From assembly GCA_949987705.1 (NCBI GenBank), contig OX465282.1, forward strand, positions 9,350,501 to 9,414,500: a stretch of DNA of 64,000 nt. The letters are read 5' to 3'. Position numbers and translations under genes: made by a program. This document shows positions 45,129-55,840 of this stretch, in pieces. Below the pieces are notes generated by a model. It saw only the letters and a list, made by a program, of their open reading frames with translations, was not told the DNA's origin and did not search any database. This DNA is from Thereva unica. Lineage: Eukaryota; Arthropoda; Insecta; Diptera; Therevidae. Position 1 is the first letter of the stretch. Each line of letters opens with the position of its first letter.

Positions 45129-45330
45129 AGGCTGCTTATGCTGAAAGTCGAGTCGCGTGACGTGACAAATCATTTGAGTTGAAGAAAGTGACGTTTCAGC
45201 CCAATTCCGACTTTCAGCACAGGACCATTAACTCATATTCCAAGGCCCCTGTGCTGAAAGTCCCAATTCAAATGAAACGTCACTTACAACTCCTTTCATC
45301 AAAATATTACAACGACGTGCTGACTACTTG
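45129..45330. mobile_element. Foldback MITE family E, one copy plus an adjacent half copy
   Basis: 45138-45223 has arms ATGCTGAAAGTCGAG and CCGACTTTCAGCACAGGA. From 45243 a second arm begins GGCCCCTGTGCTGAAAGTCC and continues without its partner. The arm sequence matches 18301-18459. Confidence 0.5.
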
Positions 45331-45645
45331 ACTACTGCTAATAGGCAAAATACTGGCTGCTACGTGGATGACTGCAATGAGGAGCGGTACTATTCCTACA
45401 TTCGGTTATCCTGCTTTCGTCTAACCCAGATGAAGTGACAACACTATCAATATTATGAAAGTGAACCCATATAGTCTCACAGGATCTACAGACGAGGAAT
45501 TTTGACACGGACCCTCACTTTCGCCAATTTTCTTCAACTCATATCTATCGTTGTCTTTCGCTTTTACTACCCAGAAGCTTTGGGAAAAATTTCAAGAGGA
45601 CCCCGAATTGTGATAGCTCAAGGGCTACTGAATTATGAATGAACC

Positions 45646-45716
45646 ATGGGTTAAGTAAAGTTTCGTTAACGTCACGTCGGATTAAGCCAGGTTCTGAATA
45701 TGTTCTTGTTTAAGTA
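45646..45716. repeat. Solo arm of foldback family O
   Basis: CATGGGTTAAGTAAAGTTTCGTTAA, then GGATTAAGCCAGG and TGTTCTTGTTTAAGTA match the arms of the element at 39806-42604. No inverted partner is adjacent. Confidence 0.45.
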
Positions 45717-45719
45717 CGT

Positions 45720-46585
45720 TTACCGCACATATAGCTCAAACGTAAGGCTCATCGACATATCCTTTAGCCCCCTCCCCTCTCCAACTGCCTCTTCTGATGC
45801 TCCCTTTACTCTGTTTTTAGTTTGCTTCCATTTGTCTTTGATCTGGGGTTGTTCTTGTTCTATTTCTCTCAATTTTCGCACGACAGCGTTCTGGTAGGCA
45901 TTTCTGCTTTTTTCAAGTTTTAGCTTATCTTTGCCGTATTTGTTTGCGTATACCCTCTGCATATTTTGGTCGTTATCCGGGTTCTACATTTCACTGTGAC
46001 TAACTAGATAGTGACTATGAATATTTTTGTGCGGGAACATTTTTGAACTTACTGCCATTGAGTTCGAGCTTACAAGATCGATCAATCTACTACCATTGTC
46101 ATTGGTAGCGTTGAGCAGGCTATGCTTTCCTATGACTCTTAGGAACGCTTCTCCTTTTGAGGTTTGAGGGTATTACTCTGATGGCGTTTGTTAGCTCTTG
46201 GTAGAACTCCTCTTTCTCCTCATCCGTCTTGTCTTCTGAGGACCCGTGGACGTTTGTGAGACTAATGTTATGTAGTCTTCTTTTAATGACAAGGGTACTT
46301 ATTCAATTATTTACTGGCTTGAAGTCCAGAATCAATGATTTCATTTTTTTTTCCACGATGAAGACAACTTCGAACTCTCGTATCGTATTCACTGGAGAGT
46401 ATCGTGTGGGTTCTGAGATCCATTATGCCCCTGTAAGTCCACTTAGTTTCCTGTGAAGCGGTGATCGCTATGTCACATTTTCCAGTAATAATTAAAGCGA
46501 ACGCAGAGCACCTGTCCTCTTGAGCGTTCTGACGTTCCAAGTTGCAAAATCGAAATCCACATTCCGTTGCCTAGGTCGTTGCCTC
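45720..46585 (-). pseudogene. RTE-like non-LTR fragment: endonuclease and linker
   Basis: Read on the minus strand from 46585: ATWNVRTLKRTGA, the start of the apurinic-type endonuclease, then IITGKCDIAITASQETKWTY with the conserved QET motif, EFEVVFIVEKKMKSLILDFK, and ISLTNVHGSSEDKTDEEKEE. After a gap in which the catalytic centre (GDFN, SDHxL) is lost, the linker follows at 45962-45720: KLKLEKSRNAYQNAVVRKLR, then IKDKWKQTKNRVKGASEEAV. This linker matches the one at 29108-29675. Several frameshifts and an internal deletion make it inactive. The RT domain is absent. Confidence 0.65.
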
Positions 46586-47095
46586 TCTTCGAGGCCTGCC
46601 TTAACGATTCGTGACGGGTGGGTTTTTATGATGGAAGGTTGTCAGCCTACATCCAACCTCCAACCAGAGTACCAGTCCGGTATTTGTTTCGGTTTTGAGG
46701 CGCGAAACTCTCATCTTTCTCTCTCCTCCGTCTGTTAATCTTGTATAGATAAGAGTATCCAGGGGTTACTCGATGTAAAAAAATCTTCGTGGAGGTTGAG
46801 GTCGTTTTCGGTAGCATACCGGTAGATCGCAGATGGCGGTACTCAGGACTTATCCCTTTGGTGTACCAACCAAAACTCTTTGAGGCCGTTACTACCATTT
46901 GACCCCCTGTGCTTAGCCTTTCTTATATTCCATATCGAAGTCATACTGCTTCTCAATTTCATGATCCGTAAACGGGCCGCCGTTGAGATTGAAAATCCAA
47001 ATTGATTGATTGGTAAACATTTCATAACGTTGTTTTTATGAAAATAGCATCTTAATACTGCTATTAAAAAAAAGCAATGTAAATTGTATCGGTGT
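46586..47095. other. No gene; possibly 5' region of the adjacent RTE-like element
   Basis: The minus strand just upstream of the endonuclease contains short open frames with no motif. It may be the 5' untranslated part of the element ending at 46585. No boundary is visible. Confidence 0.3.
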
Positions 47096-47778
47096 CACAG
47101 ATTATGGATAAAGTACAGTTTTTTCACATTAAATTCACCCATTTGCAAATCAAATTCATCCGTTTGAAAATTAAGTACTTCTATAATAATATTAGTAAAT
47201 CCAGGTTCGGTCAAGCTCGACACACCATAATCTATTTCTATTCATACATTTTGTTGGTTTTGCTGAAGATCATCGAGGAAGTCTTTTCCAAAATCAAGCT
47301 TAGTGGAAGAAATAAGTATGTTAGCCGATCCTTTAAATTGGAAATGACAATTCCACACACATTAACATTGCACAGTGCATTGTAATTTCCCCTTTGAAAT
47401 GCGTGTACAAGCAACAACACTCCCTCCATCTGACCGCAACAAGAGTGCCAGTGAGACCGTGGAATTGTGATTGGGAATATAAACAAGCAATGATTTGGGT
47501 CACCACTACGTTCGTTTAAGTGACACTGTTCGAATGTACTTTCGTTGTGGGATTTGGGACTTTCACTGCCAATTTAAAAGCGATTTTGAGATTTCCAATT
47601 GTTTTGGCGCACGCCATACTATTTGCTTATAGCGAGGTGCACCGTATTCCAACTAGTAATATATAATGTAGAAGTACCTTATATTTAAACGGGTGAATTT
47701 GATTTGCAAAAGGATTAATTTGATTTGCAAAAGGGTGAATTTAATGTGATAAAACTGCACAAGGTCGAATATACAAAA
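47096..47778. mobile_element. Foldback element V with TTTGCAAATCAA-rich arms
   Basis: The left arm (47096-47200) reads TCACATTAAATTCACCCATT, then TGCAAATCAAATTCATCCG and AAGTACTTCTATAATA. The right arm (about 47655-47770) carries the inverse of each, with the TTTGCAAATCAAATT unit present twice. Arms of about 105 and 125 bp are separated by about 450 bp. No coding potential. Boundaries are approximate and no target duplication was read. Confidence 0.6.
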
Positions 47779-49480
47779 TCCCACACTATTCAAAAAAGTA
47801 TATGGTTTGTTAATTTTGTGAAAGTCAATATTTGAACTGTTTCCAAAATGTCGGAACATGAACCGAATATCTGTTAGATAGGACCTCCTGCACAACACTG
47901 TTAGTATATGGAACTGTAAATATTTTTCGTATCAGCAGAATAGCTTTGAAAGATATTTCCCATATATGCTACAGCACTTGGATTTTACTTTACTCCAAAC
48001 AAATATACATATAACATATAATCCAACCCCCCTTCAAGCTAATGGACACAAGACAATCAGGACTATCACTGGTATTACACTCAAAAACAAAAACAGATTT
48101 CATTAAACGTCGATGTGGTCATAAAAACGGGACAATCAAAACCAACGACTCTGCTCGCAAATGTCCACTCTGACCACACAAAACTTGTCCAATTGAGATT
48201 GCATTTTATCCAGTTTCAAAATCAACCCTTTCCTCTGCTAAGTTTATTCTAGTTTCAACTCTTTCTACCTTCAAAGGCAAAAATAAATTGCTTTTCCAAC
48301 TTCTTCGACATAGTGAAAAAGTTTGTTGTTGTGCAACAAACATGTCCTCATCTCCCCTCCTATGGGTCCGGCAAACAAAACCAGCCGAAGGAAACTCTCG
48401 AATAACTCAATTTGCATGGCACCAAAGTAAGTTAATAAAACCACGCTACAGCAGCACCAGTATCAGCTCCATCTCTAGCGCGACAAAGTGAGCAACGAAG
48501 ACCGTTCTTTTAATATCCCTCAGCAGCAAAAATCCAATTGTGTAGATAAATCCACTTAAGCTGTTAAGGACTACAAGGAGTAGAAATCAAGTAGTTATAA
48601 CTCGTCTCTTTCTCTGTGCGCGACACTATTCCTTATTTGCAACCGAACCGGAGAGAAGAGGTGTGCACAGAAGGGCACAGAACACAGGGCCGGGCCTAGC
48701 ACACCTCAGGGCACTTTACCTTTACCTGAATGGGAATATGGAGAGTATTGTGCCCAGCGCGACTGCATTCTCCTCTTGTTTGCGATCTAAGAAGCTTATA
48801 AGTAAGCAGTTAACAATTTTTTGTGTTCAGTCTTTTTATGTGATTTACTTTTTATAGTACGTGCAACTTCAAATTGAGAACCTTTATGTGTGCTTGGCGC
48901 GCTCTGTACGCCGCCCTTTCTTCAAAGAGATTCACGGGCGGTAGCTGGGCCGACGTCGTCGTCAGGGCATTGCAAACTGGTTTCGTTGCATTCGTTAGTG
49001 TGGTTTTGCCGTGGTTTATTTTGCTGGGTGAAGAAGGTGTCAAGAACTTCATTATAATATAGTATATGGGGAGAGAGGAACGACACTAGGAGCAGAAGCC
49101 ACTTGCGAACGATAATGGTTTCAGTTTCTTTAAATTAATTGTTTGCGCTACAAAGGTCAAAGCACCAAATAGTACTAAACAGAATAAAGAACTGAACTAG
49201 AAGCAAATTAATAAAAATTGAAGCTGTTGTCGTTAGCACTTATGCCGATGACTCCAACACTAAAGAAATCTCTAAACGCCTATCTCCTAAAATGTATGCA
49301 GGAAATAGAATTCAAATAGACGAAACTGCTCTATGCCAATTGCATTTAGAAACCAATTCATGTAAAGGTTTTTTCGTTATCATTTGGGATCTGAAGTACA
49401 CAGATACCGACCAACGAATCGATTGAAACCAGTTCGAAACAGATGAAGGTCATGGGCAATGATTTCATCGATTACGAAAG
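47779..49480. other. No supported gene; unidentified higher-GC patch at 48850-49060
   Basis: Mostly AT-rich. At 48852-49062 both strands have short open frames, for example minus-strand NLFEERAAYRARQAHIKVL, which faintly recalls the connection region of non-LTR RTs but is too short to call. GGGCCGGGCCTAG at 48690 resembles a hAT end without a partner. Confidence 0.25.
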
Positions 49481-49484
49481 TGTT

Positions 49485-50640
49485 CTAGGTTGTTCTGTTA
49501 TATCAGACGGTAAAAGCCATGATAAGTTTAAACTTAATAGAAGTAGCCAACCTGGTCGTAGGGTGCTGCGCCAATGCGAGACATTCGCTTTGGGAAAACA
49601 ATGATAATAAGGAACCGGAAAGCCACTATTCAATTTGAATATTAGTTCAAACCTAGTGCTGTTTAACTTGGGCGATATCTCTGCCTTCGTAAGCATGAGG
49701 AATTTTCAAGGTTGGGAGGGAGTATTGGTTGAACATCATGCTCCCCAGAGACACTGATTCAAAGTAAATCACTGCAGAATATCAGATAGTGCCTTTCTTG
49801 GGTCACCAGTGGATACTCTTCAGGGTAAAGCTGCAAGTTCAAGCTTCAGAACCGCACGGAAACGCAAGAATAAGAGACTAGGAACTTTTGAAAACGCGTA
49901 TAAGGTATCTTACCCAGTAAGACGAAGCAAAAAAAAAACTTTTCGCGTGGTGAAATAAAGATCTCTCGAAGCTCAGGCAGTTACCAAAAGAGATCTGCAA
50001 TAGTTGCTACTAAACCAGAGATTTGACAGCGTTACAAATACTGCCTAAAGCTGTATAAGAAAGCCATTGTCTTAGCCAAGAAAGATACATGGCAGGGGTA
50101 TTGCCAATATATCGAGATATCCATGATACTTTGCAGGATCCTCTCCAAAGAATACGCTAGTCCGCCCTTAATAAAAAAAGGCGAACGGAGCTTGGACGGA
50201 ATCACGCAGGCAGGCAGTACTCAGGAGGCAGACTAGAACTATTAATGTCAGCAGTCAGACTAGAGCTTAATGCACATACACTTCCGCTGACGCAAGGACG
50301 AAAATGAGGAAATGTGCGAAGGCACAGAATTGGAGATTTCCGCTATTATTACAAAGAAGAAGGTTCTCTGGGCGATTAATAATTATAGCTTCATTCCCTT
50401 TAAAGCATCCGGTTCGGTCGGCATAGTACCAGCCATGCTGCAGAAATGACCTAAGTTGCTAATACCATAGCCGGCGGTCACGTTGAAGAGCTGCATGTAG
50501 CTCAGTTACGTCCTCATGAGTTGGAGACGGGCGAGAGTCGTCTTTATCTCAAAAACAGAGACTACCGGTCGATTAGCCTAACACTCGACGTGCTTAAGAG
50601 TAGTAGGGCTATGATGGTCCGAGCTCAATGACATCATCGT
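49485..50640 (+). pseudogene. R1/LOA-like non-LTR fragment: endonuclease end to RT start, heavily decayed
   Basis: Plus-strand frames in order give NFQGWEG and the end of the endonuclease near 49700-49770, a linker with KKAIVLAKKDTWQGYCQYIE (about 50080-50110), then LCRILSKEYASPPLIKKGER, VLWAINNYSFIPFKASGSVG and SWRRARVVFISKTE. These align with the opening of the element at 39925 (WKAFCEEIDK, LHKVLSKDHS, IEWAIGTFSPFKAAGKD, CWREARVVFIPKSG). Stops and shifts are very frequent, so this is an older copy than 39917-42291. It ends near 50640, shortly before family Q copy 4. Confidence 0.6.
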
Positions 50641-50733
50641 TTGTTGACTTGGGTAGGTCTGTGGTCTTGCTTTCCATGTGCTTTAGATGAGCTTCGCTGT
50701 GTCTTGGCTAAGCATGAGAAATTCGATTAAGGC

Positions 50734-51352
50734 CCCGAGTAAAAATAAAAGATAGCCTTACAGCGGGCGAACACTGACCGTGATTGAACCATAGTCCTCG
50801 ACTATGTGTTGGAAACCAGAAGATTATTTGCAGAGCTGTACGACGTACACCACACACACATTCTCGCACACCGACGAGTTATTCTTCAGTTTGTATAATG
50901 GTATTAAAAGAGTTCAAATTTGCCATCGTATGCCCGTTTGTACAACTCAGTTCTCGGCCATTTAAATCTTTTGGTCAATTTTGGCCGTCGTAAGCCCGTA
51001 TGTCTACAGTACACAGCCAGAAGTGCTTAAGTGCAAAATATGCATTTCGAGAAAATCGCCCTCAAAGATTTTTTTAGATACAGAATTGTGCACAAAACCA
51101 CTTTTGCCGGTCGAATAACTCAGCAACCACAGCTCAGTTTAAGATAATAATTATAGCAATGATTAAGACTAAAATACTGAATACAAAAATGCAATAAAGT
51201 CAAAATCGTCAAATTTGCACTTAGACACTTCTGGCTTTTTACTGTAGATGTGTATCCATTCAAAACTGTTAAAAACTCTCTCTTATCATATGCCCCTTCA
51301 AAGGCCAAGCGGCCGGTGTTCTCCCGTTGTAAGACCATTTTTTATTGTTACT
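50734..51352. mobile_element. TIR element family Q, copy 4
   Basis: The left end CCCGAGTAAAAATAAAAGAT and the continuing AGCCTTACAGCGGGCGAACA match the family. The right end GTTGTAAGACCATTTTTTAT is decayed. Internally, CTCGGCCATTTAAATCTTTT followed by GGTCAATTTTGGCCG is the inverse of a segment in copy 1 (near 7200-7250), so its interior is rearranged or foldback. Confidence 0.55.
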
Positions 51353-51500
51353 TTCTACCGTCATACCATTTCTGTTGCCGTACCTGTTGGGAGACTCCCG
51401 ACTGGAGATCAGATCACTGATAAGCCACCTAAATTGCACAGGATGGCTCTAGACATCCACACCACTCACTGAACACAAGAAACACGATTTATGACAACTT
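51353..51500. other. Spacer between element copies
   Basis: Unassigned sequence between family Q copy 4 and the next R1/LOA-like fragment. Confidence 0.3.
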
Positions 51501-51505
51501 AAGCA

Positions 51506-52160
51506 AAGAATCTCTGACACTACTTATGGACACTCACTTCCCGAGTAGTACTACGGCTGAAACAGCTATCAAGATAAACCCTTCAGCCTCACCACAGCTG
51601 GTCAAATCTATCATAAGTAGAGCAAAAATTGAATTGCAGTCAACACTGCAGCGCACCCTTAGTTCCATCCTGCTCTGGTTGCACGCCATGCTTACTGGGT
51701 GTCTTCAAAAAAAATGCATCCCCTCTAGTTGGAAAGAGGTTAAAGTAGTTTTTATACCTAAGACAGGAAAAGCCTCCCATGCACCATCCAAAGATTTCAG
51801 GCCAATTAGCTTATCATCCTTTCTATTAAAGACTCTAAAAGAAAGGCTAATGAAGCTATAGCTCACAAAATGAAAATTTCCTCAAGTCCTCTGTGATCTG
51901 ATGGAGGCGTCGATTCAAACCCTCTCAAGCTGGACTGCCACCCGCGGATTCAGCGTAAACCCAGTAAAAACGGAACTAGTCCCCTTTACAAGGAGGTATA
52001 AACCCACACCGACTTAACAATGTTTGGCTCTGAAACTGACAAATATCTGGTAGTAGTCCTGGAGAAGAAACTCCTCTGGAATGAAAACACATGTCACTGT
52101 CACTGTCTACTTCTTCTCAGATAGTCAGGCGGCTCTGAGGCAGCCCTACACCTAACCTAA
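51506..52160 (+). pseudogene. R1/LOA-like non-LTR fragment with internal deletion
   Basis: An open frame (51526-51861) reads MDTHFPSSTTAETAIKIN and then SSWKEVKVVFIPKTGKASHA and FRPISLSSFLLKTLKERLMK, matching the RT opening at 40076-40480 (LLMSTHFHGSQ, CWREARVVFIPKSG, YRPISLSSFLLKTMEK). After a jump it reads TLSSWTATRGFSVNPVKTEL and VPFTRRYKPTP, the segment between palm and thumb, and then FFSDSQAAL from RNase H. The palm catalytic box and the first half of RNase H are deleted. It contains the same MDTHF region as relatives, so it is a separate insertion from 49485-50640. Confidence 0.65.
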
Positions 52161-52327
52161 CCTATAAGTCTTAAAATGGCATGGCGTTAACAGTTGTTGC
52201 TGAACAATTTTCTAGAGCATGGATTTACATCTATAATATTACCCTAGTACAATAATTTATTCGATTAATTTTCTTACAAGCACGCACGGGCCTGCACCTA
52301 GCACGCATAGTCACTAAAGTACGCACG

Positions 52328-52535
52328 CTGCTGCCACAGGCATGCACCCTCTCACTACTGGCTCGAAAATCTTAAGATTTGTTCGCTATAGGTACGGACG
52401 AACCTGCCACAGGCCTGCACGCTCCCCCCACAGGCACGAACATCTAAAAATTTGTTCGGTAAAGGGATGCACGGCCCCCCCACAGGCATAAAAATCTAAA
52501 AATTCGCCTGCCTGAGGCATGAACATTTTTATAAA
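52328..52535. repeat. Imperfect minisatellite, about 70-bp unit
   Basis: Successive units carry GCCACAGGCATGCAC, then AAAATCTTAAGATTTGTTCG; GCCACAGGCCTGCACGCTC, then CATCTAAAAATTTGTTCG; and CCACAGGCATAAAAATCTAAAAATTCG. GC-rich CACAGGC and AT-rich TCTAAAAATT modules alternate. Flanking CACGCACGGGCCTGCACCTA and GCTGCACCTAGCACGCACGC at 52280 and 52598 extend the theme. Confidence 0.5.
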
Positions 52536-52619
52536 TTCTATATTTATAAATATATCCGCATCGGCACTGACTGCAGGCACGCACTAACCTGCACGGTGCT
52601 GCACCTAGCACGCACGCTA

Positions 52620-54003
52620 GATTAAATATAAGACTCGGGTAATCGCCACGAAGATCCTTTTCTTTCGGATACTTTTCACGGGAATTGTATATATATGTAT
52701 GTATGTATTCTTTAATCAGAAGCTTGGCATTTAAAGTTCCTTTGCCTATTTAATCTCAAGTAAACAACACATGTTTTTGTTTCTATGCAGCTTCTTCTGC
52801 ACCTTTTTCCTTCAAATCATCCAACTAATATTTTTAACAACATAATTTCATATCAAACGGAAAAAATCTCATTAAAAATTAATTATAAGCCCTACGTGTA
52901 TTGCTCTAAAAAAATGTTATCCACGTTCATATTCCCGTGTATTTCTTTGAGATAAAGCGCACCTTTTACACATTTTATCCCTTTGTCACCTTTAAAAAAA
53001 ATCCCATTTTGAGATAACGTTCAGCGTATACGAGAGAAGAACCTATGTGTGTATTTGAAACCCTTTCCTTTATCTAAGCAAAGAGACAAAAGTCGTCCTG
53101 TGAACTCTTTTTTAACCCTTTTTTTTTATATCTTCACACTGACATATCCTTGCGAAATTTCCTTGTTCGCGAATGGTTGGTGGTGGAAAAAAATCATCAA
53201 AGTCGGCATGAAGAATAGTAAACACGAGGAAAATGTTCCTTGCTTTATTTTTCCTTGTTTTTTTTTCCTTTACAGATTTGCGTAATGCAAATGTATATGT
53301 GAATGTATTTACACATCATCCTCTTTTGGTAAAAAAAGCTCCTTTTTCTTGCTTTCGCATTTCATTATACATATACACACACGCAAACTGGTTTGCACCT
53401 ATATTTCTCATATATCAAAGGTCGTGATTGTAAGGAGGACGACTTTATCGCTTGCTTTCTGTGTTTTTGTAGAGTGTTTGACGACACTTTTGTACGTTTG
53501 GTTCTCTAGACCAACCACTCTTAATTTTTGAGAGAGATTGCACTCGCCGCACGTGCATATCACCTGAGAATTGTTTGCTATAAAAAATGTACGTGTGTCC
53601 TCCCTCGCCTAGATAATATGTACATATATCGTGTGGTTGTTTAATAGCGACATCTGTTGTTATACAATGAATTGTCGTCGTATTCATTGTTTTTGTTTAT
53701 GAGACCTTTAAGGTTTTCATGAACTCTGTTGTTATTGTTGTTGTTGTCGTTTTATGGCAAATTATTTATTTTTTAGAATTGACAATTGGATAATAGCAAA
53801 ACGTACAAGGATCATGCACGTTCAAGGATTATGCTTTAAGACTAGGTAAATAAGTGGTTGGCACGCGGTCGTTGTTTAATTTTTATACCACAATATAGCA
53901 AAGATAATTCAAAATCGATGGATACAAATTGTTCTTTAATTCCAAAAGAATGTGCAGACTTCGATCCATATCGGAGTTCATATAAATAGTTTGAAAAAAA
54001 AAA
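52620..54003. other. No gene seen
   Basis: AT-rich sequence with a GTATGTAT run near 52700 and a GTT repeat near 53730. No motif or boundary recognised. Confidence 0.4.
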
Positions 54004-54272
54004 CTAAAAAATACGCTTTTATTTTACAATGAACCAAAAAGTAAAAAATAATTTTGAATGTAAAGTTTTTATTGCTGCAGGCACTTACTTAAAAGTTAAA
54101 AGGCGTGGAGCACTCTTTACCTATATTCTTATTTTATTAATACTGGTACTTTTCGTTAGCGCCCAACGCTTTTTAGCATTTAAGTAATTGGCTGCAGCAA
54201 TAAAAACTTTAAACTCAAAATTATTTTTTACTTTTTGGTTCATTTTAAAATAAAAGCGTTTTTTATTTTATT
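54004..54272. mobile_element. Near-perfect long hairpin (foldback MITE L)
   Basis: The left arm (54013 to about 54115) reads ACGCTTTTATTTTACAATGA, then AACCAAAAAGTAAAAAATAA, TTTTTATTGCTGCAG and AAAAGGCGT. The right arm (about 54163-54260) is its inverse at roughly nine bases in ten. The loop is about 50 bp. Both arms end in A/T runs. No coding potential and no confident target duplication. Confidence 0.7.
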
Positions 54273-54456
54273 TTGTGGCGGCCATATAAGATTTAAAATT
54301 ACGTCATACAGCTTACTGTATTCTATCTGTCGTACTCTTTAATTTGATACCCATGTCGTGGGCTCGGTGGAACACAATTGCAAAAATCGACCCCCATCTT
54401 GGAACCGGCTTCTTTTTTATTTTTTTTTTAAATTGTCAGATTGCATTTAGTACTTA

Positions 54457-54555
54457 TACATGATGAGTTGAACTCAGGTTGAATGCGAGTCCAACTACAT
54501 GTAGATGGGACTCGAGTTTAGTTAGGGTCGATTTAGCTCGACTCAGTTACGCTAC
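54457..54555. repeat. Solo arm of foldback family H
   Basis: CATGATGAGTTGAACTCAGG, then AGTCCAACTACATGTAGA.GGGACTCGAGTT match the inverse of the right arm of 19855-20098. TA precedes it. No partner arm nearby. Confidence 0.5.
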
Positions 54556-54819
54556 GCGCACTTCTCAGCTGGGCTGAGAAACTTTTACCACTCCTCTGTG
54601 GCTCAGCTGGAGCATGCAAGTGACCATCTATGTAGGATCGGCAGGTCAAAGAACCCGCTGTACTCTTCATATTACCTATAACTGACACCTTGCCCTATCC
54701 AGAGTGAAAGAAAGGCTAAAGAATTAGAGAATTACGCTGTGGATATGCGAGTAATAACTGCCGCGGTATCAAAAGCTTTATATTTTTAGCTGAGAATGTC
54801 GTTTTTTAAGCGGTCCTGC

Positions 54820-55840
54820 AGTGCCGCCCCTAGCCCAAGCTCAGGGTAGAGCAAGATTATCTTTCGACGGCCTTTGGTCGACGCTTTCACAACACATAAA
54901 TTGTATTTCCCTGTTTCGAGTATTGCCGAGGCAGCGTTGGCGATGGAGGTTTATCTGCACAAGCTTTATACTGGAACCGGATTATGCTGCCCCCTTTTGC
55001 GAGCCTCTTCGCGATAGGGATTACCCCGCTTAGGATTTAGGTGCTTGTTTTAGGGTCAAGGTTAGTGATGTTCTGGTTAGAGGAGGCTCCCCCTACTATC
55101 AGCCCGTCAAATGCAATGATCCGCGACCTGACACTCGAACAACTTATGTCTTCCATTCCTAAAGCAGACTGCTGCGAGACTTCAGTTGGTAACCTTGAAA
55201 GAGTTTCTGGTGATTGGAGCGCAAATGGTCGCGGTTGCTCACGAGTTGGGCCGAGTATGAGCTTTTATGCCACTCTGATCCTAAGCGGTGCCCTCCCCTC
55301 TGTCTCACCTCGTCAATAGACCTTTTAGTCCACAGAGAACATCATCTCTGTGAGTGGTGGGCGCTGGACTTTATGGAGTACTCTCCACTCCTGCATCCTA
55401 AGGTCCTGTTTAAGAACCTCTCCTTTTATTTAATGTCAATGAGGTCTTCTTTTATACGACCATTCTGACCCGGCTTGCCATTTAGTAGAAGGTCGACTTT
55501 TGAGCCGTTCTAGGCTTTATTATGGGTGCGTCGGACTCCTTTTCTGAAGTCTTTTCAGCATACTTTTCAAACCGTATGGCTGGAGCCTTCATCCTTTCGC
55601 TGATTCTGGCCTGGAGATGTTCCAGAGGATCTAACTCTCGTCTTATTAAGATCATTGGCATTGGAAGAGTCAGCTTCCAAAAATAGTCTAAAATGTTTTC
55701 GGGCTGCGTCACCCGTCTCTCAAAGCGGCCTCTAAGGGAATCTTCTTCTAATGAAGAACTGATCTCAGTGCGCTCAACCGCGGTTTGCTGGACTGCCCTC
55801 ATTGAAGAGTGATACCGAAAATTCTCCTTCACTCAAGCTA
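54820..55840 (-). pseudogene. Possible degraded ORF1 (Gag-like) of a retroelement
   Basis: The minus strand has a 116-codon open frame (55832-55482) that is charged and helical in character: SSLEEDSLRGRFERRV, LEHLQARISERMKAPAIRFE, KYAEKTSEKESDAP. Further polar readings follow in other frames down to about 54830 (PTREQPRPFALQSPETLS). GC content is higher than in the flanks. I recognise no zinc knuckle or named domain. The composition and the retroelement setting suggest a non-LTR ORF1, but a fragment of a host gene cannot be excluded. Confidence 0.25.

Noticed and set aside
48660..48720. GGGCCGGGCCTAG as a hAT terminus
   Set aside because: No inverted partner or 8-bp duplication could be found nearby.
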